Shown here: in pieces, positions 53,703 to 64,000 of the stretch
Layout: each line of letters starts with the position of its first letter
Position numbering within the stretch: position 1 is the stretch's first letter
From: Pomacea canaliculata
Taxonomy: Eukaryota > Mollusca > Gastropoda > Architaenioglossa > Ampullariidae
Length of the DNA stretch: 64,000 nt
Assembly: GCF_003073045.1 (NCBI RefSeq)
Contig: NC_037593.1
Location: 4,889,525 to 4,953,524 of the forward strand
Direction: 5' to 3'
The notes under the pieces: model-generated
What the model saw: only the letters and a program-made list of their open reading frames with translations
Databases searched by the model: none
What the model was told of the DNA's origin: nothing
Program-made: the position numbers and the translations under genes

Positions 53703-56340
53703 CTTGGAGCGTGTCCAGGCAGGAGTTTGGCAGGGAGGTGAAAATGGCGTCCTGCGTTCGTGAAATGTAGTACAGCAGCTGATATGTCCAACCCAAACAA
53801 CATTTACACTCACACTCGAACGTGATCCTCCATAAATAAACGATATCCAAATCCAACCAAAAAAAAAAATTCTTATTATTATTTACATGCAAACATATCG
53901 CTCCCCAGACAATTATCAATACATAGTAATAAATGTATAATTGATCATACATGGTCCAAAAGGAAAATAGTCTGGACGAAACACATGTAATACAGTTGCT
54001 TCTATTCTATTCAACTCACAATTTTGTTGCATATAATATTATATTATTTAATATCAGGATTACTGTTACTACTGAGCAAATAATTGTACATCCAGTGTTA
54101 GTAACGAAGAATACCTTTTAAACTTTCTCATGGTAGTTGGTCGCTGTGATATTGTTGGTAAAACTATTTACATTTTGACATTTGCTGTTAGTTTTAATCT
54201 CCACTCTTTACTGATGATATGCTTTAATAGTTGGACATAACTTCCTGTCACGAGTTCACACAAACTGGAAAATATTGAAGATGCGAGTTGGTAATTAGCA
54301 TTCCTTGCCCTGCGGGATGGCGCCGTGATTCATACTCATCCAGCAAGGTATACATAAAAACTGCTGCACATTCTTATTACAAGTCACAATGTTCTCCCTT
54401 GAAGAGATGGAAAGGTCTCTGTGAGTCTCCAACAAACTAAACACTTCTCTGGTTGTGGACCTCGTTAACAAACCTTGGCAAAACTGTGACACAGCCTCAG
54501 CTGCTGACTCTGCATAAAGCAACAACAACTGACCATCATCTACAAACTTCTATATCTTCTTGATCATTGTAACTTCACGATGTATTCCAGTGCAATAAAG
54601 TGATTTCTGTCTATATGAAGACATCCCTATCCCCAGTACGAATAAAATTCTTCACTAAATGTTCACAGCAGCTTTTAATATTAACTTCCCGAGTAAGCAA
54701 GCTCTACGTATGTACATCAAACACACACGTTTGATGCCCTGTAAGTTTTATATTAGCTTTTTGAAAGTGAAAGATTGTAACATTAGCCAATAAAAGTATA
54801 TCGCCCCCAAACTGACATTTGTGGGGGCAAAGGTGAAGGACATTTTGTCGCTGAATGTGAGGCCCTGGTCGAAAACTGTGGCTTGGAAAGAAAGTGTTTC
54901 AACTTTGCTTTATACGGGGAAAATAAAACCGATATACAATTAAGTTTCAGACGATTGTAAAACAAAAAACACCACCACGTGGACAGGTTGGGGAAAGGAG
55001 GGTGAGGAGAAAGCCGGAATATCACGAGGACAATGACGTATGCCGGAAGTGACCTCTAACCCTATGTCCCACGAACCCTTTGTCTTAGTGACACCACGGG
55101 ACCACCCTGTTAGCCTCATTTGTATCGAGAGGTACAACAACAGATGAGTCAGCAGCCATGTCAACTGGATGTCCCAGTGCACCTAGGACTAGTTTCATGT
55201 CCTTCAGGCCTGCTACACAAAATTATATCATGTAGAAGAAGAAAAAGATGATGATGATGACGGTGATCGTAATGAAAGTTCATTCCCTTTCACTTCGTCT
55301 TTCCTCCAATATCACATCTTTCTGTCCTTGCTGTAAATGACAAAGTAAAACATGGCCGACATCATATCTTTCAGAAATTTCTTCATAAATGTCAGTCATT
55401 GGTAAGTGGGGTGCCATGGCTAGTGCACTTCATGCTTACCTCAAACAATGAAAGAATTCATGAAGGGTGATAATGGAGGCGCATCTGAAGCTATTGATTC
55501 TGCACAGAACGGGGAACACGATGACGCAGTCTTGCGCGAGCGAGGGTTTTAAAACTGAAGCCAGTTATCATAAACCGACATTTTGCTTTAGCTGGGGGTG
55601 TAATTTTGATTTAAAAAATATTTGTGTGTTATTAAAAGTCGCTTAACCAAACGAGTTAAGGCAAAGAGTTCTACAACAGCACGATGCTAAGTCTGTTCGT
55701 GCTTCACGCTGGTTTGCACGACGAGTGGTAAGATGGCCGCCTGCTGGCTTCAGCGTGGTACGGAGGCTCATGCGAGGTCTGTCCAGTATTTTTATACCAA
55801 TGCTACATTCCCATCCATACCCTTTTTCTGACCCTTTCCCCTTAGATGAGCTCAGACTACAATGTAATAATCTAAATATAGGATTGGAGTTCATCGCTTG
55901 GCCAGAAAGGATGTAAACGGTTGCCATAAAGAATGACAGGCGGCAGTGCTGGACCCTTTCGCCTCTTGGCCAGTTCGCACGAGTCCGTTTTCCATTTCTC
56001 ATTTCAGTTTTCCGATCTGAAACATCTCTTGTTTGGCTATTAGACTCTTGTCATTTGTCGTAAAACGAAGACAGTTCATCATACCAGAACAGGTTATGGC
56101 GATGGCACCAGGCCGGCAAAACCCTTGGTGGCAGGAGGGCCTCGCTCTCAACTTTCGTGTGGAGTTTGGTTACTCTTTGTTCATACTGCAGTGGGCTGCA
56201 CCTCTAGGGCAGTAGTTACGAAGCGAGAATGAGTCGTTTACCCCGGGGTAAAATAGGGGACCTCGAGGAAGAGCATTTTGTTTATGAAGTTATAAATCAG
56301 TGTCGAAATCTACACTTCATGTTTCTTCACCCCGAGGCAC
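53703..56340. other. Intergenic, one possible first exon
   Basis: No complete gene was found. 55352-55401 is a possible start exon, described separately. An AAGATGGCCGC motif at 55730 begins a 32-codon frame, MAACWLQRGTEAHARSVQYF..., without known relatives. Confidence 0.45.
55352..55401 (+). CDS. Possible first coding exon, gene unknown
   Basis: ATG in the context AAAACATGGCC reads MADIISFRNFFINVSHW up to TG|GTAAGTGGGG, a near-ideal splice donor. Start context, length and donor together suit an animal first exon. No matching second exon was found to the right, and the peptide matches no family I recognise. It may be chance. Confidence 0.2.
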
Positions 56341-56349
56341 CTTTGTCAC

Positions 56350-56475
56350 CGCTTTATAACTACTACTCCAGGGGTAAAACAACATCTGCGGGGTCTGAAC
56401 ACTGCTTTATAGGTTTGGAAACAAGACATATCCTTGAGTTTGCCACTTGCCCCATGACAACGACCTCCTTGCTTC
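56350..56475 (+). repeat. Dispersed repeat family 2, copy 2
   Basis: CCGCTTTATAACTACTACTC, CAGGGGTAAAACAACATCTG, CGGGGTCTGAACACTGCTTT and ATATCCTTGAGTTTGCC parallel 42450-42610. The copies differ at many sites, so the family is old. Confidence 0.6.
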
Positions 56476-59400
56476 GTAACTACGGCCCCGCGTACTTTCG
56501 AAAAGCAAGTTTTTTTGTTTTTTTTTTTAATTTGCCCCATTGTCGAGTTCCTCGTCAAGTACTTGACATTATCCTCCCCTTCCCACCCACACACATCTAG
56601 GCACACATTTTTTATTTGTTCCAGCTATTCATAAGCTTCGTCTTTTAATTATCCATACATTACTCCGATTCTAAGGTCTCAAAATAGCAAATTTATACGG
56701 AGACACTAACATCTTTTGTCACAAGAGATAGCAGTGTCAGGCATGTGAATAAACCTATTCACATTTTTTAAAAATTTTATTAGAACATGTAATTAATTGG
56801 GTTTTAAAAAAATTCATACTTATGATAAAAAAATTAGTCTCTTTTGATGTGTAAAAGATCTCTGGAAAAATTCCCTGCTCCAACGATTTCTTTACCTCGT
56901 TGATGTTCACCTTATTTTGTGGTCTGGCGGGGAGCACGAAGTCAGCTTCAAAAGAAATTAATGTCAACGGAAAAAGAAATTGTGCGACAGGAGGAGGGAT
57001 TCACATGGGCTCCGATGAGTGGCGGGACGAAAATGAAGGTTACCGGATACTGGTTAGCAAAAGTGCCTATTCATAATGACAGATGAGTTGAATTCTTTTT
57101 TTCTTAACAATCCGTAACTGTTTGCGTTGCAAGTTAAGGAAGGGATCGTTAAGATGAGACAAGGTCGGTCACAAGTCACCCAAGGTGCATGAATGAGAAA
57201 ACCCGAGATTTTTCATAAGCTGAAGCCTACCTTGAAGCTGTAAATCAAGGGCGGTCTTTGAAAGAGAACCTCTCAATGATGAATGGTCATGATTCTGAAT
57301 TTCGACAGCTCACTCTATCCAGATTACCTGCAACACGTGGTGTGTCTTCTTTTTTTTTTTCTTTTTTGTTTTTTTAATAAGAAGGGCCCGGTAATCGAGG
57401 AGAGGCTCCGGAACCCTCCTCCTCCTCATAATCGATGGAGATGACTTTACATGCGGTGGAAGGAATGAGTTGCCTGCTTTCCAAATGCCGTGGACTGAAC
57501 ACGATGAACCACTTATATTAACGGCTCGCACGGTCACAGATACTAGATTATTCAGACTCTTAACCTCTGCACCTCAGTGGTAACGACGACCACACCACAT
57601 TACTGACCGTTACGCCACGTACCTGCATGTGCACACACCTGAGTGGTGTGACAGTCCTCGCCAACTACCTGCTCCAAATGATAAATGATGTTTCCTCCGC
57701 CTTGTGACGGCCATGTTGTATCTCATGTGATTAAGTGCTTTTCTCGGGCAGTCTGTTAAAGTGCAGAGTCAACACATTTATAATTTTAAAACACCTTGAG
57801 GCATTAAATCTGTTCAGATCAGTTTTACAGAAACAGTGCAACATTAAAAAAAAAAAGAAACTTTAAAAAATAAGATAAAGCTGTTTCAGCCACATTTTAA
57901 GCATAAGTTTTAAATGCACTTATGCAACGTATCTCAATAGTCGAAAAGATTTGAAAACGTTTTTAATTTTGCTTTGGAACAGTTTTAATTTTTTAGAAAT
58001 AAACAATTGTGTAACTAGCTCCAGGCTTGCAATGTGTTGAAACGCATCTCCGGATCTCCCCTCTACATCCTCCACCACATTGTGAGCCTGTGTGTTCTTT
58101 TGGAAGAAACATCCACCTGTCACTAGGAGGAGGCTTTTAAGTTTGGATAAACCTTCTTCAGCCAACTTCGTGGAAGTTTTGTTCACTCAGGTCCAGCAAG
58201 CCTGGTGGATGCTCCGTGCAGCACGTGCATTAAAACGGTTGGCTGGTCAAGTGACTGGATTTTACGAGGCCTACAGCAGACCACCGCAAGTTTCATTATC
58301 CTTCGACACTTTAAATACTGACAGCTGGCAAACGTGGAGTTATTATTATTATGTATTTAAATTTTATTTTGTTCAACTCCCTATTCCCCTCGCCACTCCT
58401 AATACAGACTGGCAAACACACATAAATGAATGAACACTCACACACATGCTAACATTTCGACATTCAGTTATTTTATCAGTAATATATACACGAATGCCTA
58501 TATAAATTAATAATACATACTTGAATGTTTTCATGCATAATTAAAACATACAAGGGCGAGTTTTATCTTGCTAAGATTTGTCTGTCTAAATAATCAGGCC
58601 AAGACAGGAATGTTATCCTGCTGTTCATACGTGCTTTATCTGTAGGCAGCCAAATTAAGACAAGATTTATTTATTCTTTGCTGCTTTAATAATAAGCCGA
58701 TTATTAAACTGCACTTTAAACTTAAAAGTATTTGATTATTTTCAAGTTAAGGTTTCCTAAAGAGCCCCTACATTTTTCTCAACATTTTTTTTAAAATTAG
58801 AAGCAAGTATTTGTTGAGTCCTGCTCCCTTTGGTCGTCTGCAAAATGAGCAAGCATTTAACTGGCAATGATCATGTATGGGAGAGAGGCTCGAACACATT
58901 TTGTTTTCCTCTCCCTTGGCGCAAAACTCCTGAGACACACCAGCAGTTATCCCGGGGAAACAAGTTTGCCAACATTTAAGGGTGTTGACCTATACTATTT
59001 TTTTGTTGTTCCTTCCTTTCGCAAAGCCTGCTTAACATGAATGTTAGCAATATCCAGCTGGGATAAAGTACATATTTAACAACCCTGGGTTGGGGCGACC
59101 CGCTGTGTTCTGGTCAATGCGGACTGCGGGCAATTACGACCGTCTGAGTTTGCATTTAAAAAGGCTGATTATTCCTCCATTTAATCTGCATTTTAACACC
59201 TTTTTTATGTGAGACGTTTGCGAGTCTCGTTGCGACTGGGTATTTAGCTCAAATGCTAGCATTTCCGGTAGTAGTGGCAACTTGGTGATGTCCTCGCTAC
59301 CTCATGTGCTCGGAATCCTTTGGCCGGGGCTGCAAAGTGTTTACGAAAATCTCTCCTCTCTTGCGTGTCTCGCGAATGGGTGGGGCAGGAGGACAGACTC

Positions 59401-59769
59401 TATTCCCTGTCTTCATTAGGAATATAGTTATCAAACCTTATTGTGACACTTTGTCCAAGACATCCTGACAAGTGCCATTCTTGTTTTTGTCAAACAGCCA
59501 CCAACATGTCAGTGAGCGAAAGTTGGGATGGGGAGAGAAGATGGCGGTAGACATAAGGTTTATTTCAAAGCTTTCAATGACAACATTTCTCGTGGAACTA
59601 CACCTTAAGAGATGACCCTCTGCTTGTCCTGTGTCCATTTACCTGAACGAATGGACGGGCAGAGGACCAGTGGTCAAATAATGAGGTGAAGTTAGTTATT
59701 GCAAATTTTTGCCCCAAAAGCGCTTACATGCGGGGTAACATATGGAGATAGTTGGTGGTGTGTGTGGGT
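56476..59769. other. Intergenic, no gene seen
   Basis: Nothing recognisable apart from T-rich tracts (56510, 57345), a weak tRNA-like stretch on the minus strand near 57630-57540 and an AAGATGGCGG motif at 59538. No exon was identified. Confidence 0.5.
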
Positions 59770-59970
59770 GCATGGACGTGTATTGGTGGACTGATGTCTG
59801 TATGCGAGACTCACTCTTGGCCTCTTGCGAAGTGATCCACCGTTAGTCTCGGCGAGCAGTAACAAAGAATGTGAATAAACCGGAAGCTCTGTCGTCTAAT
59901 GCCTCGTTTTAGCAGTTAACTGGAAAAAATCGTCTGCCAGCAGTCCAGGGATATTAGTTCGTGGTGGGTG
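59770..59970 (+). repeat. Dispersed repeat family 1, copy 2
   Basis: GTGTATTGGTGGACTGATGT, CCTCTTGCGAAGTGATCCAC, CGTTAGTCTCGGCGAGC, AACAAAGAATGTGAATAAAC and TAACTGGAAAAAATCGTCTG match 43880-44080 in order and spacing. Confidence 0.7.
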
Positions 59971-62900
59971 TGTGCTCGCTCTTGAGAAACAGAGTAGAAT
60001 GAGAGATTGACACCTGATATGGAAAGATCCGGAACAGAAAGTGCTCCCCCTGGTTTTATTAAAACTGTCACAACAAAAGCGACAGAGGTAGAATTTAAAA
60101 ATATTTGCAGCATCGCCTTTTTTCTAATAGCTGAAAATGATCTCCAACTCGATATGACTAAAACAGCAACAGCTGGTGCATGAAGCTGAATGTCATGTCT
60201 GCATCCATGCGTGACTAACAACACATAGAAGGCCATAAAACGACCTTTACTGTAAGTTCACCTGCATGCATGTTGTTGCTGGTCCTCATAGGTTAGTGTG
60301 TGGGTTGGTGTGGGTAGGTGGGTGGGAAGCGCATGTGCCTTTCGAAACATTTTCCAATAACTGCTCCCGAAACATTTTTCCATGTGATCAGTGGCTAGTA
60401 ATATGTGTATTATGCACAGAATGTATTCCCACACATTCGATTGATGTAAACACTAGAGAGAAAAAGCCTGCAATTGTTTTGAGGTAGACATAATATTGAC
60501 AAAAACATTTGGAATAGCTCGCACACGTAACACATCAAACACTAGCTATCTATGTTTGATAGCAATATGAGAGCTTGCTATGCAATTGGAAGCTCCAGGA
60601 TAACACATAAAATGATCTTTCAGGAAAATAAACATATACAACGAGATTCGAAAACACTTGCATTCGCCTGAGCTTAAAGGGGAAAGCAAGTCAAAATGGA
60701 AGGAGGGGCTTAAAGGATATATCCTTGTTCTTAATTATACCCGAGAAAACGTTTGAATAACAAAATGATTGTTTACAATTGACATAAAACACAGGCTGCT
60801 AAGCAGGTGCCATGTTGTGTTGTCCAGTCTCTAAACTGTCCATCAATAGACAGCTGTTGGTCTTTATACTCCGAGGGTCGTCTGAAGGGTGACATTTTGA
60901 ATCTATAGATTGTGCAATGATGAAAAGTTGAACTAGTTGCTATTTGAGAAAGAATATAATATTAACAACAATAACATTAGAGTTTTAATGTAACATATTT
61001 CGATATGGCAGTCTGTTGAACAGATCGTTGGTCAACAGGCTCTGTGTCACAAATGAAGAACGCATTTACAAAGGTGAATGAACCAACCTTGGCGTGACTT
61101 CAACTTTGTGACTGGCAGTAGAATTTGTACAGATTTGTGAACACTAATGAAGCTGCTTTTTCAGTGGTATACCCAAGTAAGAGAAATCTTACACTGCTCT
61201 AAATCAAGGTGTCACTGCACAGTTGCTAACAGTATTTTTTTCTTGTCAAATAAGTCAGTCCAAAAATTATTCCCGCTACTCCAGTCTAACTCAGTTCTCT
61301 TTTTTGTGTCCAGTGGGTCAACCTACATCACGGATTTCTGTTTTAATTTATGAAAGAGTCTGCCAATGTGACGGCCTTCCGGAGTCAGCTTGCACCTCTG
61401 TTTTATTAATGATCATTTTAAGCCTAAACTTGTCCTCCAACATAATTTTGAAGTCACTATGTCCTCATAGCATTTGACTTGCTGTCCCCTTTAAATACTC
61501 TTTTTTACTGTCCTGTTTACATGACCTGCACGGTCACTGCCTCCCGGTATGACAGTAACTATACACCCGTGTATGGACGGGTGTCAACAGCGTGTCCTTA
61601 TTTGTGCATATGAGCGCGTGCGTGCGTGAGAGAGAGAGAAGGAAGAGAGAAGAAGAACTTACTGTCTGTGAAGAATGTTTACGTGTGCGTGCGTGTGTGT
61701 GTGTAAGCGAGAGTATTTTAACCGTTTGGCTACAGCTGTTTCAATTTTAATGTCATGGCATATGTGACTGCATCCTGTTCTCGGCTTTCAGCGCCATCAC
61801 AAAAGCTGGTAGAAACCTGATGCTAGCACCCCGCTTCTTTCCTTTCCGCACGAAATGATTAGAACTTCTACTGTCCATGCACGACCATCATGAATGCTGC
61901 AACCGCAAGCCTCGCTAGCTTCTGGAAGTCTTTACAAGAGCGTGGCACAACCATGCCCACACTACTACTGCATCGTCTGGCCCTGAGTTAATTGTCAGAT
62001 GAGTTGGTTAACGAGATGTGCACGGCTTACCAGACCCGCATTGTGGAAATACAAATTATGTGGGTGTTTTTTTTAAAGCAAGAAAATTAAATATTCTGTG
62101 TGTGTGTGTGTTTATAAACATTTTGCATCTCAATTGCTTTGGCATTGAACTTATGTGTTTTTGAGGACGAGTTACCTTATCTGCATCTGCATCCAGTCTT
62201 TGTGAAGTCATGTGACTGTACGAACTAATCCCCCGTGTAAGTTAAAGCTCCATCGCAGCTTCATAGAATACCAATTGGCTTGGAAGCAGTTTAGGTCAGG
62301 TAAAAACCATTAGAGAGAAATCTTTGAAGAACGGGAATGTATCACCGTGCGCCGCTGATTCACATACCCTTGGATATAAGGGGAGGGGGACATGATGGGC
62401 ACCCACCTGAACAGGCCTGACTCATGAGCTGTTCACCTTTAAAGGAGAGATGATAGTGGTCGGGTATTCATTCACCGTTTTGTTTCTTTACTTAGCGACA
62501 AAATTATGAATGTCACGACAGTCACGTTGTCGTTTAATTATATGGTGATGCGTTGTGGGCAAGTGAGTGACAGAATGGAAGAGCAAACAGTGACTCCAGC
62601 TGTTGTGGAAACAATTATATTACGAATTTGTCTGCATGGTCGGAGAATACAATAGTCGAGGAGCTAGTAACTGTGGTGCTCCAGCTGAGAATTTTGCGGA
62701 TTAATTCTAAACCAGGGATGTGACAGAAGTCGTGCTGTCTGTCACGGAAAGCCATAAAGAACAAAACTGTACTGCAGGGAATGAATGCTTATCCACTGGA
62801 TTCCCCTACTTCATTGCTCTGTAACTGTCCTGCAGCCGTTTAGCAGTTGTCCTATACCTATTAAAATATTCATCAATTATTGTTCAACTATTCAGTTGAA

Positions 62901-63945
62901 GTCTTTGTCATCGTGCTTCAGGTACACAAATCAGACAAACTTGTCTGAAGTGTACCGTCGCCACAAAATCTCACTAAATCTTGTGTCGCACACAATTCCT
63001 TTTACAACATGAAGTATAAACTGACTAAGGAATGTCAAAGACTACGTGTGCTTTTTGGCGCTATGTTTATCATGCAGATGTGAACATCCATTTAAGTGAC
63101 ATCATATAATTTCGTGCAAAGAACGCTCAAAAGCTGACAAGCGTTTCAAAATGATAATACAGTTTGTGTTCCAATCTCCAGCCCCTAAGAATTCCTGTCC
63201 ACTAGTTTCCAACTATGAACTTCGCGCAGAAAACGCCAAGCAGCGTGAACCTCCACAATACTATTTCGTTCGACGCCATCATGTTTACAAATCAGAAGAT
63301 CAATCTTTAATCACAGCTTCATTTTCATCGGTGGAGGCCGATATCCATCCTGCGCTTTGCAGGCGGGAACCACTGACGGACAGTACCAAGAGCGGACACC
63401 AGGACTGACAAGAAGAGTCAAGAGTCACCTGTCCTTTCGCCCCCAAACCGTCTGAGTCAAATCTTCCAGCCATGACCACATCGCTCCAACACCAATAACC
63501 GAATCGTCCCAGGACCAAAATATGAATCAATCCCCAATGACACAAGTAGCCATTAACTTCAGAAAATACCTACAAAGCCACAAGTTGTTTAAGCAATATG
63601 TATATGTAAGCTCTGCCACCTATTTCCAGCAGGGCCATAGGAACAAATGTAGTCATCATCTTACTAAGCTGAAATGAAGGCTTGGCAACATGCATCCAGA
63701 GAACAGATTTCACACTGACGCATGAACACGATTTCTCTTTAAATAGTTTCTCGAAACAGAAGTTTTTGCCATCATTTATTTTTAGTCTGGGTGTAACATT
63801 AAATGTAGATACGAAGGTGCCACTATTCGGGTATTCGATTAGCTTGAAGCACGTGTATCGACACCATTGTCGTGGGGTGTGAACCCCACTTCAAAAGAAT
63901 CTTGATGAGCTGTATTCAAAATTCGTGTCTGAGTGTACGTGTATA
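59971..63945. other. Intergenic, no gene seen
   Basis: No exon was recognised. Simple repeats occur at 61620-61645 (GA-rich), 61680-61705 (GTGC/GT) and 62097-62112 (GT). Confidence 0.5.
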
Positions 63946-64000
63946 GATCAAGAGAATGTTCAACAGTGGATGTGTATAGGTGGTACTGTCTGTTAGCCAA
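63946..64000 (+). repeat. Dispersed repeat family 1, copy 3, cut by window edge
   Basis: GTGTATAGGTGGTACTGTCT at the very end matches the start of the family 1 copies (43898 and 59777). The rest lies outside the window. Confidence 0.45.

Noticed and set aside
55643-56002. 119-codon minus-strand frame
   Set aside because: Composition is arbitrary, there is no known domain, and it overlaps a CpG-rich patch where long frames arise by chance.
57540-57640. Minus-strand tRNA-like stretch
   Set aside because: GGCGTAACGGTCAGTA resembles a box A, but no proper box B follows, so no SINE or tRNA is called.

Overview
The window is nuclear DNA of an animal with intron-rich genes and standard GT-AG splicing. 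The protein sequences and the repeat types (SINEs with a tRNA-like head or a shared core, CR1-type and other LINE pieces, pogo and hAT elements) suit a mollusc, most likely a gastropod. That assignment is inference; no marker gene fixes the species.

The left 28.5 kb is a compact cluster of five conserved or recognisable genes. On the minus strand lie the first two coding exons of NAA25 (NatB N-terminal acetyltransferase subunit, leaving the window at the left edge) and a complete 15-exon SFSWAP splicing-regulator gene (4611-13391). SFSWAP is head-to-head with the plus-strand, six-exon TMEM199/VMA12 gene (13589-16120), with 197 bp between the start codons. TMEM199 is tail-to-tail with the eight-exon minus-strand RPUSD4 gene (mitochondrial RNA pseudouridine synthase, 17921-25528). 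RPUSD4 is head-to-head, 265 bp apart, with a plus-strand FkbM-type methyltransferase gene (25794-28488). Exon boundaries were worked out by hand from splice sites and reading phase. SFSWAP, TMEM199 and the methyltransferase close exactly in frame. RPUSD4 closes only if one base is missing in exon 2 or an odd acceptor is used. RPUSD4 also has an unusual N-terminal exon of about 490 codons with a repeated short motif.

Mobile DNA sits in introns and gaps of this cluster: a 780 bp pogo/Tigger-type element with intact ends in NAA25 intron 2, an 896 bp hAT-type non-autonomous element between TMEM199 and RPUSD4, a CR1/Rex1-like LINE fragment in RPUSD4 intron 4, and several SINE-like pieces.

From about 28.9 kb to the right edge (35 kb) I find no complete gene. 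This half is visibly richer in CpG and holds decayed repeats: a tRNA-derived SINE next to a LINE fragment (41.2-41.8 kb), two dispersed repeat families (43.9, 59.8 and 63.9 kb; 42.5 and 56.3 kb), a second pogo transposase fragment (49.6 kb), two THAP-like zinc-finger fragments (38.7 and 51.8 kb), a possible GIY-YIG fragment (53.6 kb) and simple repeats. A few promoter-like spots and one possible first coding exon (55352-55401) are the only hints of further genes.
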